Positions 52,792 to 60,445 of a stretch of DNA of 64,000 nucleotides are shown one piece after another. This DNA comes from UBA6168 sp039819485 (lineage in GTDB: Bacteria; Bacteroidota; Bacteroidia; Chitinophagales; Saprospiraceae). The stretch covers positions 23,439-87,438 of the forward strand of contig JBCBRY010000023.1 of assembly GCA_039819485.1 (NCBI GenBank), in the 5' to 3' direction. Positions within the stretch are counted from its first letter, which is position 1, and each line of letters starts with the position of its first letter. The translations under genes were made by a program, and so were the position numbers. Under the pieces are notes generated by a model. It worked only from the letters and a program-made list of their open reading frames with translations. It was not told the DNA's origin and searched no databases.

Positions 52792-53874
52792 ATGCCAGGC
52801 AATTCATTCGGACAAATATTTCGCATTACCACCTTTGGTGAATCCCACGGAGCGGCTATTGGCGTCATCTTGGATGGGTGCCCAGCGGGATTGGAGGTGA
52901 ACCATGATTTTATTCAATATGAGCTGGACCGGCGTAGGCCAGGACAATCTCGGTTGGTTACTCAACGCAAGGAAAGTGATACCGTCGAAATTCTTTCTGG
53001 CGTTTTTGCAGGAAAAACTACGGGAACACCGATTTCCCTGCTCATCCGAAATGCCGATGCCCGATCAAAAGACTACAGCCACATTGCTGATAAATTCCGG
53101 CCTTCTCATGCCGATTTTACTTTTCATGAAAAATATGGCCTGCGCGACTACCGGGGTGGCGGCCGTTCCTCTGCCCGCGAAACAGCGGCCAGGGTTGCTG
53201 CCGGAGCCATTGCCAAATTGTTGTTGAAAGAAAACGGGATCGACATCCGAGCCTACGTGAGCAGGGTGGGTGATATTGAAGTTGAAAAAGGCTATCAAGA
53301 ACTTGACCTAACCCAGGTGGAAAGCACACCTGTCCGCTGCCCGGATCTTGAAAAAGCGGCTGAAATGACTGAGCTCATTTTAAAAATCCGGAAAGCTGGA
53401 GATACCATTGGCGGGTACGTTTCATGTGTGATCACAGGTTGCCCTACCGGTTTGGGCGAACCGGTTTTTGATAAAATTCATGCGGATCTCGGAAAGGCTG
53501 TCCTGAGCATCAATGCCTGTAAAGGATTCGAGTATGGCTCTGGTTTTGGAGGGGTAACCATGCGGGGCTCTGCACACAACGATGAATTTTATAATGATGC
53601 TGGAAAAATAAAAACCCGGACCAACCGCTCCGGCGGGGTTCAGGGAGGCATCACCAACGGAATGGATATTTATTTCAAGGCAGCTTTCAAACCAGTTGCC
53701 ACCATTGTGCAGTCACAGGAGTCGGTCAATGAGGCAGGTGAAAAAGTTGAAGTGAAAGGAAAAGGTCGCCACGATCCATGTGTGCTACCGAGGGCAGTAC
53801 CGATTGTAGAAGCTATGTCAGCGCTGGTCATCGTGGATCACTTGCTGCGGCATCGGAATTCCCGCAGCAAATGA
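52792..53874 (+). CDS. aroC: Chorismate synthase
   Basis: FMN-dependent last common step of aromatic amino acid synthesis (EPSP to chorismate). The 360-residue protein has GNSFGQIFRITTFGESHGAA at the start, the basic DRRRPGQSRLVT and the family signature GLRDYRGGGRSSARETA. No other aro genes are adjacent. Confidence 0.97.
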   Translation: MPGNSFGQIFRITTFGESHGAAIGVILDGCPAGLEVNHDFIQYELDRRRPGQSRLVTQRKESDTVEILSGVFAGKTTGTPISLLIRNADARSKDYSHIADKFRPSHADFTFHEKYGLRDYRGGGRSSARETAARVAAGAIAKLLLKENGIDIRAYVSRVGDIEVEKGYQELDLTQVESTPVRCPDLEKAAEMTELILKIRKAGDTIGGYVSCVITGCPTGLGEPVFDKIHADLGKAVLSINACKGFEYGSGFGGVTMRGSAHNDEFYNDAGKIKTRTNRSGGVQGGITNGMDIYFKAAFKPVATIVQSQESVNEAGEKVEVKGKGRHDPCVLPRAVPIVEAMSALVIVDHLLRHRNSRSK

Positions 53875-53897
53875 TCAGTTGGAAAGTCTCCCGAAAA

Positions 53898-54578
53898 TCA
53901 CCCAATAAATTTATAACCTACTCCTCTTACTGAATGGAAATAGACCGGATTGCGCTGGTCTTTTTCAAAATATTTCCGAAAGGATAAAATGAAATTATCA
54001 ATGGTTCGGGTAGAAGGGAATACATCGTATCCCCAGACAGACTGCAATATCTGGTGCCGGGAAACGACTTCATTCTTTCTGTCTACCAACAGCTTCAGCA
54101 GCATTGCCTCCTTCTTGGTCAACACAAAATCACCTTTTTGGCCAGTAGCTTCATAAGTTCTGAAATTCACTTTATTATCTCCAAAGCTGTAGGTCTCCGG
54201 TGTATTTTCAGGTGCTTTGCTGGTACGTCGTATTAAATTATTGACCCGCAACAACAGCTCCTCCAGGTGAAATGGTTTGGTCAGGTAATCGTCTGCGCCT
54301 CGTTTCAGGCCAGCTATTTTATCACTCATGCCATCTTTGGCCGTCAGGAAAATGATAGGAACTTCCATGTTTGTCAGCCGGATTTGTTCACAAATCTGGA
54401 AACCGTCAATTTCGGGCAACATGACGTCCAGAATAATCAAGTCAAAATGTTCTTCTTGAAAATGCTTGATGGCATCCCGCCCGTTCCCGGTGGAAACGAC
54501 TTCATATTCCTCCAGTTCAAGGTTCATTTTAACGACATCCCTGATGTTTTCTTCATCTTCTACTAATAATATTCTCAT
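53898..54578 (-). CDS. OmpR-family response regulator
   Basis: A 226-residue two-component regulator: a receiver domain with phospho-Asp in LIILDVMLPEIDG and the conserved Lys in FLTAKDG, then a winged-helix DNA-binding domain ending in VRGVGYKFIG. It follows the histidine kinase gene on the same strand after a 69-base gap that contains a word-array hairpin, so they form one system. Confidence 0.95.
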   Translation of the reverse strand: MRILLVEDEENIRDVVKMNLELEEYEVVSTGNGRDAIKHFQEEHFDLIILDVMLPEIDGFQICEQIRLTNMEVPIIFLTAKDGMSDKIAGLKRGADDYLTKPFHLEELLLRVNNLIRRTSKAPENTPETYSFGDNKVNFRTYEATGQKGDFVLTKKEAMLLKLLVDRKNEVVSRHQILQSVWGYDVFPSTRTIDNFILSFRKYFEKDQRNPVYFHSVRGVGYKFIG

Positions 54579-54587
54579 GATATAAAC

Positions 54588-54655
54588 AGTGAATGGTGAA
54601 CGTTGAACGGTGAACGGGGATTACAATTCACCGCTCAATGTTCACCGTTATTCAT
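54588..54655. repeat. GTGAACG word array between kinase and regulator genes
   Basis: GTGAATG, GTGAACG, TTGAACG and GTGAACG are followed by complementary TTCACCG, CTCAATG and TTCACCG. The array forms a hairpin exactly in the gap between the kinase stop (54648) and the regulator start (54578). Confidence 0.75.
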
Positions 54656-55640
54656 TAGGCAGATCTATTTTAAAAACTGTCCCCTGGGGTTGGTTGTCCA
54701 AAATATTGACATGCCCGTTGTGGGCTTTCACAATTTGATCGACGATAAATAAACCAAGGCCAGTCCCTTTTGTTTTGCGGGTTTCTTCATTGCCTGCCCG
54801 ATAAAATTTTTCCAGCACTTTTTTCTTGTCTTCATTTGATATGCCCACGCCTTGATCCGTAAAAGTAATGGATGCATTATGGCCGTTGAAATCAAGACCA
54901 ATATTGATAATGGGTTGTCCTTCGGAATATTTTACGGCATTGTCGACCAGGTTATTGAACAGGAGGGTCATGCCCGCCCGGTCAAGTGTCATGAGCGGTG
55001 GCGTACCCGACATACTGTAATTGATCCGTGCTTTGTGGTGCCGTCCTTTGGCTTTCACGATGAGGTCTTGAAACAGTTCAATCAGGTTGACTTCTTCGAA
55101 ATTCGGCTGGTAGGCCGTTTCCAGTTTTGCCGTCAGCAGTAAGTTCTCGACCAATTGTAACAGGCGTTCATTTTCTTTGAGGGCGGTTCCCGCCAATTGG
55201 TCTGCTTTGGGTTTAGCCAAATCCCTTTTGATCAAAGTTTCCAAAACGAGTTGGATGGAGGCGATGGGCGATTTTAATTCATGGGTAATGGCCAACAGGA
55301 AATTCCGTTGTTGCCGGTTGGCCTCCACCTGCCGGGAATAGCTTTTATGGATAAACCAAAGTCCGGCTACCAAGGTGAGCACAAAGACGCTCGCCTCACC
55401 AAAGATCATCCATTCCTGCCTTTTGTACTGCGAATAAAGTTCTTTGTAAAGATCGGTCTGCAAAAACTCCTGGTTGTCCTGAATTTTACCCTCTGCCGCC
55501 ATTACAATTTGCATCAGTTCTTGTTTGGCAAAAAAGGCATCCCGGTTTTTGGTAAACAGGAGCATGGCCCACCAAGTGAACGCCAAAAGCATGTAGGCCA
55601 TGACTATGTATGATAATAAGCGGAGTTTTTGATTTTGCAT
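54648..55640 (-). CDS. Two-TM sensor histidine kinase
   Basis: A 330-residue kinase with membrane helices at about residues 10-30 and 75-95 and a short periplasmic segment between (about 45 residues). The HisKA box is AITHELKSPIASIQL. The ATPase boxes are NNLVDNAVKYS, TDQGVGIS and GTGLGLFIVDQIV. There is no HAMP or PAS domain. It is the partner of the OmpR-type regulator directly downstream. The signal is unknown. Confidence 0.93.
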   Translation of the reverse strand: MQNQKLRLLSYIVMAYMLLAFTWWAMLLFTKNRDAFFAKQELMQIVMAAEGKIQDNQEFLQTDLYKELYSQYKRQEWMIFGEASVFVLTLVAGLWFIHKSYSRQVEANRQQRNFLLAITHELKSPIASIQLVLETLIKRDLAKPKADQLAGTALKENERLLQLVENLLLTAKLETAYQPNFEEVNLIELFQDLIVKAKGRHHKARINYSMSGTPPLMTLDRAGMTLLFNNLVDNAVKYSEGQPIINIGLDFNGHNASITFTDQGVGISNEDKKKVLEKFYRAGNEETRKTKGTGLGLFIVDQIVKAHNGHVNILDNQPQGTVFKIDLPNE

Positions 55641-55820
55641 ATGCTTGCAAAAAAAAGGGATTTGCGAAGGTTAATCAACTTTGGAGAGATGGTGTGCCCG
55701 CAGCGAGGTATTGTTTCCAAAAAAATGACATGAAAAAAACAAATCCAGACGGGCGTTCATCCTGCATTTTCAACCAGCAATTTTAAGTGTGGGCCAATAG
55801 CTGCTTTGCATGTTTTTACG

Positions 55821-55857
55821 AAAAAACCGGAATGGCTCCTGTCTTTATCGGAGCCGC
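55821..55857 (-). terminator. Probable terminator of the BLUF-cyclase gene
   Basis: GGCTCC/GGAGCC stem with a 10-base loop, 15 bases after the stop codon. On the - strand it is followed by GG and six T residues. Confidence 0.5.
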
Positions 55858-55870
55858 TACATTCAGTGCC

Positions 55871-56920
55871 CTACATTTGAATATCACCAATGGCCGTGGC
55901 AATTTCTGCCGTGCTTTTGTCAAAGAGCAATTCGGGATCATCCAGCGTGTAGATTTGAGATTTTTTGGTCTTTCCTTTCAACATGTGCTCGCCCAGATCG
56001 AGGATGTTAAATTGGTCTTCCTGCCTCAGGTATTTATGCAGCCCTTGGTCGAAAAGGAGGGCATGGCCGGTTTCCCGGGTATAGGATTCCAACCGGGAGG
56101 CAGAGTTCACCACATCGCCCAGAAGGGTATAGTCCTGTCTTTTTGTGGAACCAACATTGCCCTGTACGACCGTTCCCGCAGAAATCCCGATGCCACAATA
56201 AGCGAGTTTGACAAATGGAGAGCCCGATTGCTTTCTCTGCATCCCCAACGCCTTGATAATGCCGGCTCCAGCCTGTAGCGCAGCGTTGGCCTTTTCGATC
56301 GGATAGTAAGCCATGAATCCATCGCCGGTCAGTTTGCCGATACTCCCACCTGAATCCTGGATGTTTTTGCTTGCGATCTCAAAGTAAGTATACAAGAGTT
56401 CCTGCATACCGGGCAAGTCGATTTTTTCCGTAATCGTGGTAAAGCACAGCAGGTCCGAAAACATGACGACCAGGTCTTCTCGCTTAAAGCCCCAGGTTTG
56501 AGGCTCTGATCCACTTTGGATGCCTTTTAGAATTTCTTTTGGAACATATTGTGTCAATATTTGATGGGTCTTGGTCAGCGAATCCAGCAGGTTACGGATC
56601 GGCATGATCAAGGGATATTTTTGATCGTCGAGGAAGACCGTTTTCATTTTCCACTCAACGTACATCCTGTGGGAAATATTCTTTTCAATATTCAGGATGA
56701 AGATATCGTCGTGCCGGGGGTCGGCTTTGATGCGTTCAAAACAGCGGTCGATGTCTCTCTCCTCACCTTCAATAATTTGGTAGAAAACACCCCTGAAACA
56801 CAGCAGCACACCGGTAAGGTTGTCCCTGGCATTATTGACTTCTGATATCCGGCCTATTTCGCGAATGTCTTTGAGGGAAGTACTCTTGCTGAATGAGCTG
56901 ATGTAGGTAAGTCGATTCAT
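55871..56920 (-). CDS. BLUF-domain class III nucleotidyl cyclase (photoactivated adenylyl cyclase)
   Basis: A 349-residue cytosolic protein. Residues 1-98 are a BLUF flavin photoreceptor domain: Tyr6 (LTYIS), Asn30 (NNARDN), Gln48 (FYQIIEGE), Trp90 and Met92 (EWKMKT) occupy the photoactive positions. A short linker helix leads to a class III cyclase domain (about 148-325). It has both metal-binding aspartates (Asp156 in FSDLLCF, Asp200 in TGDGFMAYY), the adenine-selecting Lys196 and Thr265 (YTLLGD), and the transition-state Asn272 and Arg276 (VVNSASRLE). The layout and length equal those of the Beggiatoa photoactivated cyclase bPAC. By family knowledge it should make cAMP under blue light. 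It is divergent from an ECF sigma gene. Confidence 0.93.
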   Translation of the reverse strand: MNRLTYISSFSKSTSLKDIREIGRISEVNNARDNLTGVLLCFRGVFYQIIEGEERDIDRCFERIKADPRHDDIFILNIEKNISHRMYVEWKMKTVFLDDQKYPLIMPIRNLLDSLTKTHQILTQYVPKEILKGIQSGSEPQTWGFKREDLVVMFSDLLCFTTITEKIDLPGMQELLYTYFEIASKNIQDSGGSIGKLTGDGFMAYYPIEKANAALQAGAGIIKALGMQRKQSGSPFVKLAYCGIGISAGTVVQGNVGSTKRQDYTLLGDVVNSASRLESYTRETGHALLFDQGLHKYLRQEDQFNILDLGEHMLKGKTKKSQIYTLDDPELLFDKSTAEIATAIGDIQM

Positions 56921-57339
56921 CTACGCAAGGTAAGGAATGATCAGGATTTCGACTTCCTGTTTGTTTTGGCAAAAGGGATATAAACGGGGAAATAATATTT
57001 CTAAAGTTTCAATATTTAATGAAATTAAAGCTCGTTTTTGACTGTTTTTTATTCATTTTTAAGCAAATAATTAATTAGACTTCGTGCGGATAACTGAAAT
57101 TGCTGGGTTAATTTTAGGTAAAATTCCATCTGCTTACGTTTTTTTTCAAAAAAATAATGTAGATACATGGAAATTAAATTATTGATTATCAAATATTTAT
57201 ATTTTAAGATAAACAAAATACTACAATAATGTACTTTTGTTTAACTAAGATAATTGTAAAAGTTAAACAAAATGTCCTATCTTTGTTGCACAAAACAATC
57301 ACAAAGCAGTGTTTCTAACCAAATAAAAGTTCCCTTATC
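56921..57339. other. Divergent gap between BLUF-cyclase and ECF sigma genes
   Basis: About 420 very AT-rich bases. It holds the sigma-gene promoters (next entry and TACTTTTG at 57232-57239). Just upstream of the cyclase ATG, on the - strand, TTACCTTGCG resembles a -7 box with one mismatch and would give an almost leaderless transcript. Confidence 0.5.
57254..57285 (+). promoter_or_regulatory. ECF sigma gene promoter (TTG-N21-TATCTTTG)
   Basis: TTG (57254-57256), 21 bases, then TATCTTTG (57278-57285), a full match to the Bacteroidota vegetative consensus. It lies 55 bases before the sigma ATG. Confidence 0.7.
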
Positions 57340-57873
57340 ATGAAAAATTTCAATTTTAATCAACGATTTGACGAGCTAACACCCGTACTCAATGCCTTCG
57401 CTTACAACCTCACCCAGGATGTGGATGCAGCAAAAGATCTTTTTCAGGAAACAGCTTATCGTGCCATGAAGAACCGTGAGAAATTTGATCCGGGCACCAA
57501 TCTCAAGGCATGGCTTTTTACCATCATGAAAAACATTTTTATCAATAACTATCGTCGTAAGAAGAAAGCCAATGTCATAGCTGATTCAACGGACAATATG
57601 TTCTATATCAATTCGGGCAAGGACTCTATCAGCAATCGTGGTGAAGCCAATGTATTGATCAAGGAACTCAAGAACATGATTGAAAAATTGGAAGACAGCA
57701 TCCGCGTTCCTTTCCTGATGCACTACCAAGGTTTTAAATATCAGGAGATAGCCGATAAGTTTGACTTGCCCCTCGGTACGGTCAAAAGCCGTATTTTCTT
57801 CGCAAGGAGAGAATTGAAAAGCCAGATCAAGAACCGTTACAAGCACGTAGATGAAATGCTCCTCAGAGCTTGA
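57340..57873 (+). CDS. ECF-type RNA polymerase sigma factor
   Basis: A 177-residue extracytoplasmic-function sigma factor with region 2 (AYNLTQDVDAAKDLFQETAYRA, NLKAWLFTIMKNIFINNYRR) and region 4 (LMHYQGFKYQEIADKFDLPLGTVKSRIFFARRELK). No anti-sigma gene follows, so control may be transcriptional or by a distant partner. It ends well before the terminator at 58058. Confidence 0.93.
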   Translation: MKNFNFNQRFDELTPVLNAFAYNLTQDVDAAKDLFQETAYRAMKNREKFDPGTNLKAWLFTIMKNIFINNYRRKKKANVIADSTDNMFYINSGKDSISNRGEANVLIKELKNMIEKLEDSIRVPFLMHYQGFKYQEIADKFDLPLGTVKSRIFFARRELKSQIKNRYKHVDEMLLRA

Positions 57874-58057
57874 TTTTATTTACCAGAATTGAACCGGATT
57901 GAGCTGGATGTGGACAAGCGGTAGAGTCAGCAGTTTTTCCGAAATATATAATGAAGGCTCGAATACACAGATGAGTGATTTCATCAGAGAAGAGGAAAAC
58001 TTGTTTGGACGTATTTGGCCAATCTAAACAAATAAGCCTAATTACTTTTGTTACATT

Positions 58058-58095
58058 AAAAGGGTCTCAGTACTTTTTGCTGAGACCCTTTTTTT
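58058..58095 (+). terminator. Terminator downstream of the sigma gene
   Basis: A perfect 13-base stem (AAAAGGGTCTCAG/CTGAGACCCTTTT) with an 8-base loop, then a T run. It lies 185 bases past the sigma stop. Confidence 0.85.
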
Positions 58096-58157
58096 ATTTG
58101 GTATACTGAAAGGGCTTTGTGAACCCCTTTTGATTTCCCCCCACTGTCCCATCAAAA

Positions 58158-58230
58158 CTCTCTGCGAACTTTGCGGTCTCTGCGTGATCACAGCAAGTTT
58201 TCATGCAGAGACCGCAAAGTTCGCAGAGAG
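58158..58230. repeat. CTCTGCG-family inverted repeat, copy 2
   Basis: Two perfectly complementary 26-base arms (58158-58183 and 58205-58230), built from CTCTGCG, TTTGCGG and TCTCTGC words, flank a 21-base loop. It shares its layout, GCAGAG-N2-CGC-N5-TCGCAGAG, with the copy at 21944-22016. Confidence 0.9.
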
Positions 58231-58262
58231 TGTTATTGTAAAAGGTACTGTAATTAAACGTA

Positions 58263-60260
58263 CTAATTGACAATCAGCTTTTCAAAGTGATTATACAATC
58301 CATCTGCATCTTTTAAAAACACAAAATAGATTCCGCTCGGCCAGGAGGCTACAGAAAGCTGATGTTGTCGACTGATTATTTTTTGATCGAAAATACGCTG
58401 GCCTGTCGGCTGGTAAACCTCAAGGAAAAGCTGGTCCGACAATCCCTCATTTTTGATCAAAAGTATTTCGGAAGTCGGATTTGGGAAAAGCTGAATATGG
58501 GCGTTTTCTTTCTCTTCTGTGCTAACATCGTTATCCACCAAAATAGTGTAATCTTCCACTTCTCCAAAAAAGGCACCGCATGGCGAAATGTCAGCATCCC
58601 AGGTGTTGCGGACCCGCATACGGGTGAAGCCAAATGGGGCATCGACCGGAATCTCCAATACGCCGAAGCTGACCGTATCCACATAATCCAACATTTCCAT
58701 GGCCTCGTCCGCTTCAAATTCCATGTTCTGGTTGAAGTCGATCCAGACACCCGCCACATCTTCCTCAAACACATCGAAAAGGTGTACACTGATATCTAAA
58801 TCATCTCCCCGTTTCACAATAATGATGGTGTCCGTAAAATCAGAATAGGTACTTTTCCCGGACGGATAGTCCACACCACCCACAGAAACCAGGGATATGT
58901 AATCGTCCCCTGTACCATCGAGGCCTGTGGCTACACAATAATCAAGGCAATCCAAAATACCGTTTCCATTCAGGTCTGCCAGGTCGTCCTCACCTGGACA
59001 GATATCGTCCTCATTGCAAACGCCATCAAAATCATCGTCGAAAAACGCTCCCTGACAGTTGCAATTTGCGTCAATCACATCGTTTGTCGTACAGTCGATG
59101 CCATCATCGCAACTATCGCCCACGTTCGGGCAATTATTTTCGATGATGGTCACCGAATAATCCTCAACCTCGCCAAAATAACTACCACAGGCCGGAAAAT
59201 CTACCGGATCGGGGCTCCAGATATTTCTGACTCTCATGCGGGTCGTCCCCAGCAAGGCATCGGCCGGTACGGAGACGACTCCACTGCTGGTATTATCGGT
59301 AAAAGAGTACAGCGACATACTGATTTCTTCATCATCCTGAAAAATGAAATCCTGGTTGTAATCGATCCATGCGTACGCAATGTCTTCATTAAAAACAGCA
59401 TTCAAATGGATGGACAAAGTATAATCCGCGCCCTGCACCAATTCAACATTGGTTGTGCCGGTAAAATCAGCATAAGCTGATTGCAGCGATGGGTTATTGA
59501 GGTCATAAATCCTTACTCGCTGTATCCAGTCCGCACCAGTTCCGACAGACCCTTCTGCGAAGCAATAGTTTTCACAAAGATCAGGAATACCGTTGCCATC
59601 AAGATCAATTGTATCGTCCTGGCCGGGGCATTGATCGTCTTCATTGCAGACACCATCGTAATCGTCATCATCAAAATCCCCTCGACAGTTGCAGTTGTCA
59701 TCGACGGTATCGTTGGTAGTGCAATCTTGGCCATCGTCACAGGGCATTCCGACTTCGGTACACGTAGCCTCTATAATATTGATGGTATAGTCTTCCACTT
59801 CACCAAAATAATCATTGCAGGGATCATTGATAAAATCTGCACTATAGATATTGCGGACACGCAAACGGGTTGTCCCCAATGTTGCACCAGCCGGTACAGA
59901 GACGGTCCCGGTGCTGATGTTATCGATGTAGGCCGACATGTGGACTTTTTCATTATCTTCGAACGTGAAATTTTGGTTGAAATCAATCCATGCATGTGCG
60001 GTGTCAAGATCGAAAGTAAATCCGATAAAGATACGGATTGTATATGCTGCTCCCTGCACCAAATCTGTGCTGAGATTTGTAAAGTCAGAATAGCCAGTTT
60101 GTTCCGACCCGTTGTTAATGTCGTACAGCTGCACACGCACAATGTGATCGGCAGTGGTGCCGGCGAGTCCGGCTGCATCGCAGTAGACCTGGCCGGTAAC
60201 CTGGATAGAAGTGAAAGAAAATAGAATAAAAAAGAAAATTGAGTCGAGTGATTTTTGCAT
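58263..60260 (-). CDS. GEVED-domain T9SS-exported protein
   Basis: A 665-residue secreted protein. The signal peptide starts at the ATG at 60260 (MQKSLDSIFFFILFSFTS). Three similar modules of about 190 residues each hold a GEVED domain (AWIDFNQNFTFED..., RVRNI..., YFGEVEDYT). The first two are each followed by a Cys/Asp-rich calcium-binding-like stretch (CDDGQDCTTND, DDDDYDGVCNEDDQCPG, DLDGNGIPD) like thrombospondin type 3 repeats. The C-terminus is a T9SS sorting domain (LFPNPTSEILLI...WPSGIYFVFLKD). The frame extends to 60368 without a better start. A long opposite-strand frame (59481-60224) is a shadow. Confidence 0.9.
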   Translation of the reverse strand: MQKSLDSIFFFILFSFTSIQVTGQVYCDAAGLAGTTADHIVRVQLYDINNGSEQTGYSDFTNLSTDLVQGAAYTIRIFIGFTFDLDTAHAWIDFNQNFTFEDNEKVHMSAYIDNISTGTVSVPAGATLGTTRLRVRNIYSADFINDPCNDYFGEVEDYTINIIEATCTEVGMPCDDGQDCTTNDTVDDNCNCRGDFDDDDYDGVCNEDDQCPGQDDTIDLDGNGIPDLCENYCFAEGSVGTGADWIQRVRIYDLNNPSLQSAYADFTGTTNVELVQGADYTLSIHLNAVFNEDIAYAWIDYNQDFIFQDDEEISMSLYSFTDNTSSGVVSVPADALLGTTRMRVRNIWSPDPVDFPACGSYFGEVEDYSVTIIENNCPNVGDSCDDGIDCTTNDVIDANCNCQGAFFDDDFDGVCNEDDICPGEDDLADLNGNGILDCLDYCVATGLDGTGDDYISLVSVGGVDYPSGKSTYSDFTDTIIIVKRGDDLDISVHLFDVFEEDVAGVWIDFNQNMEFEADEAMEMLDYVDTVSFGVLEIPVDAPFGFTRMRVRNTWDADISPCGAFFGEVEDYTILVDNDVSTEEKENAHIQLFPNPTSEILLIKNEGLSDQLFLEVYQPTGQRIFDQKIISRQHQLSVASWPSGIYFVFLKDADGLYNHFEKLIVN

Positions 60261-60445
60261 AGGTGAAAATTTAAAAATTTGGATGTTGCGGATGAATGGA
60301 GCAAATTTACCGGCTATCTGTGTGGCGATTTTATACGAATTTGCCTGATGCTGATAGGATTTTGACATAAATATTGGCTTTTTGACTAAAATACCGCCAT
60401 GATATGTTCAAACCTAAACCCGCAAACCCTCAAGACAATCTATTT

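Larger units (their letters stand above)
57874..58262. other. Gap with terminator and long inverted repeat
   Basis: Contains the sigma-gene terminator (58058-58095) and the CTCTGCG inverted repeat (58158-58230). An 18-codon ATG frame at about 57971 is too short to call. Confidence 0.5.

Noticed and set aside
59481..60224. 247-codon + strand frame under the GEVED protein
   Set aside because: Low-complexity Ile/Val-rich translation antisense to a clear T9SS protein.
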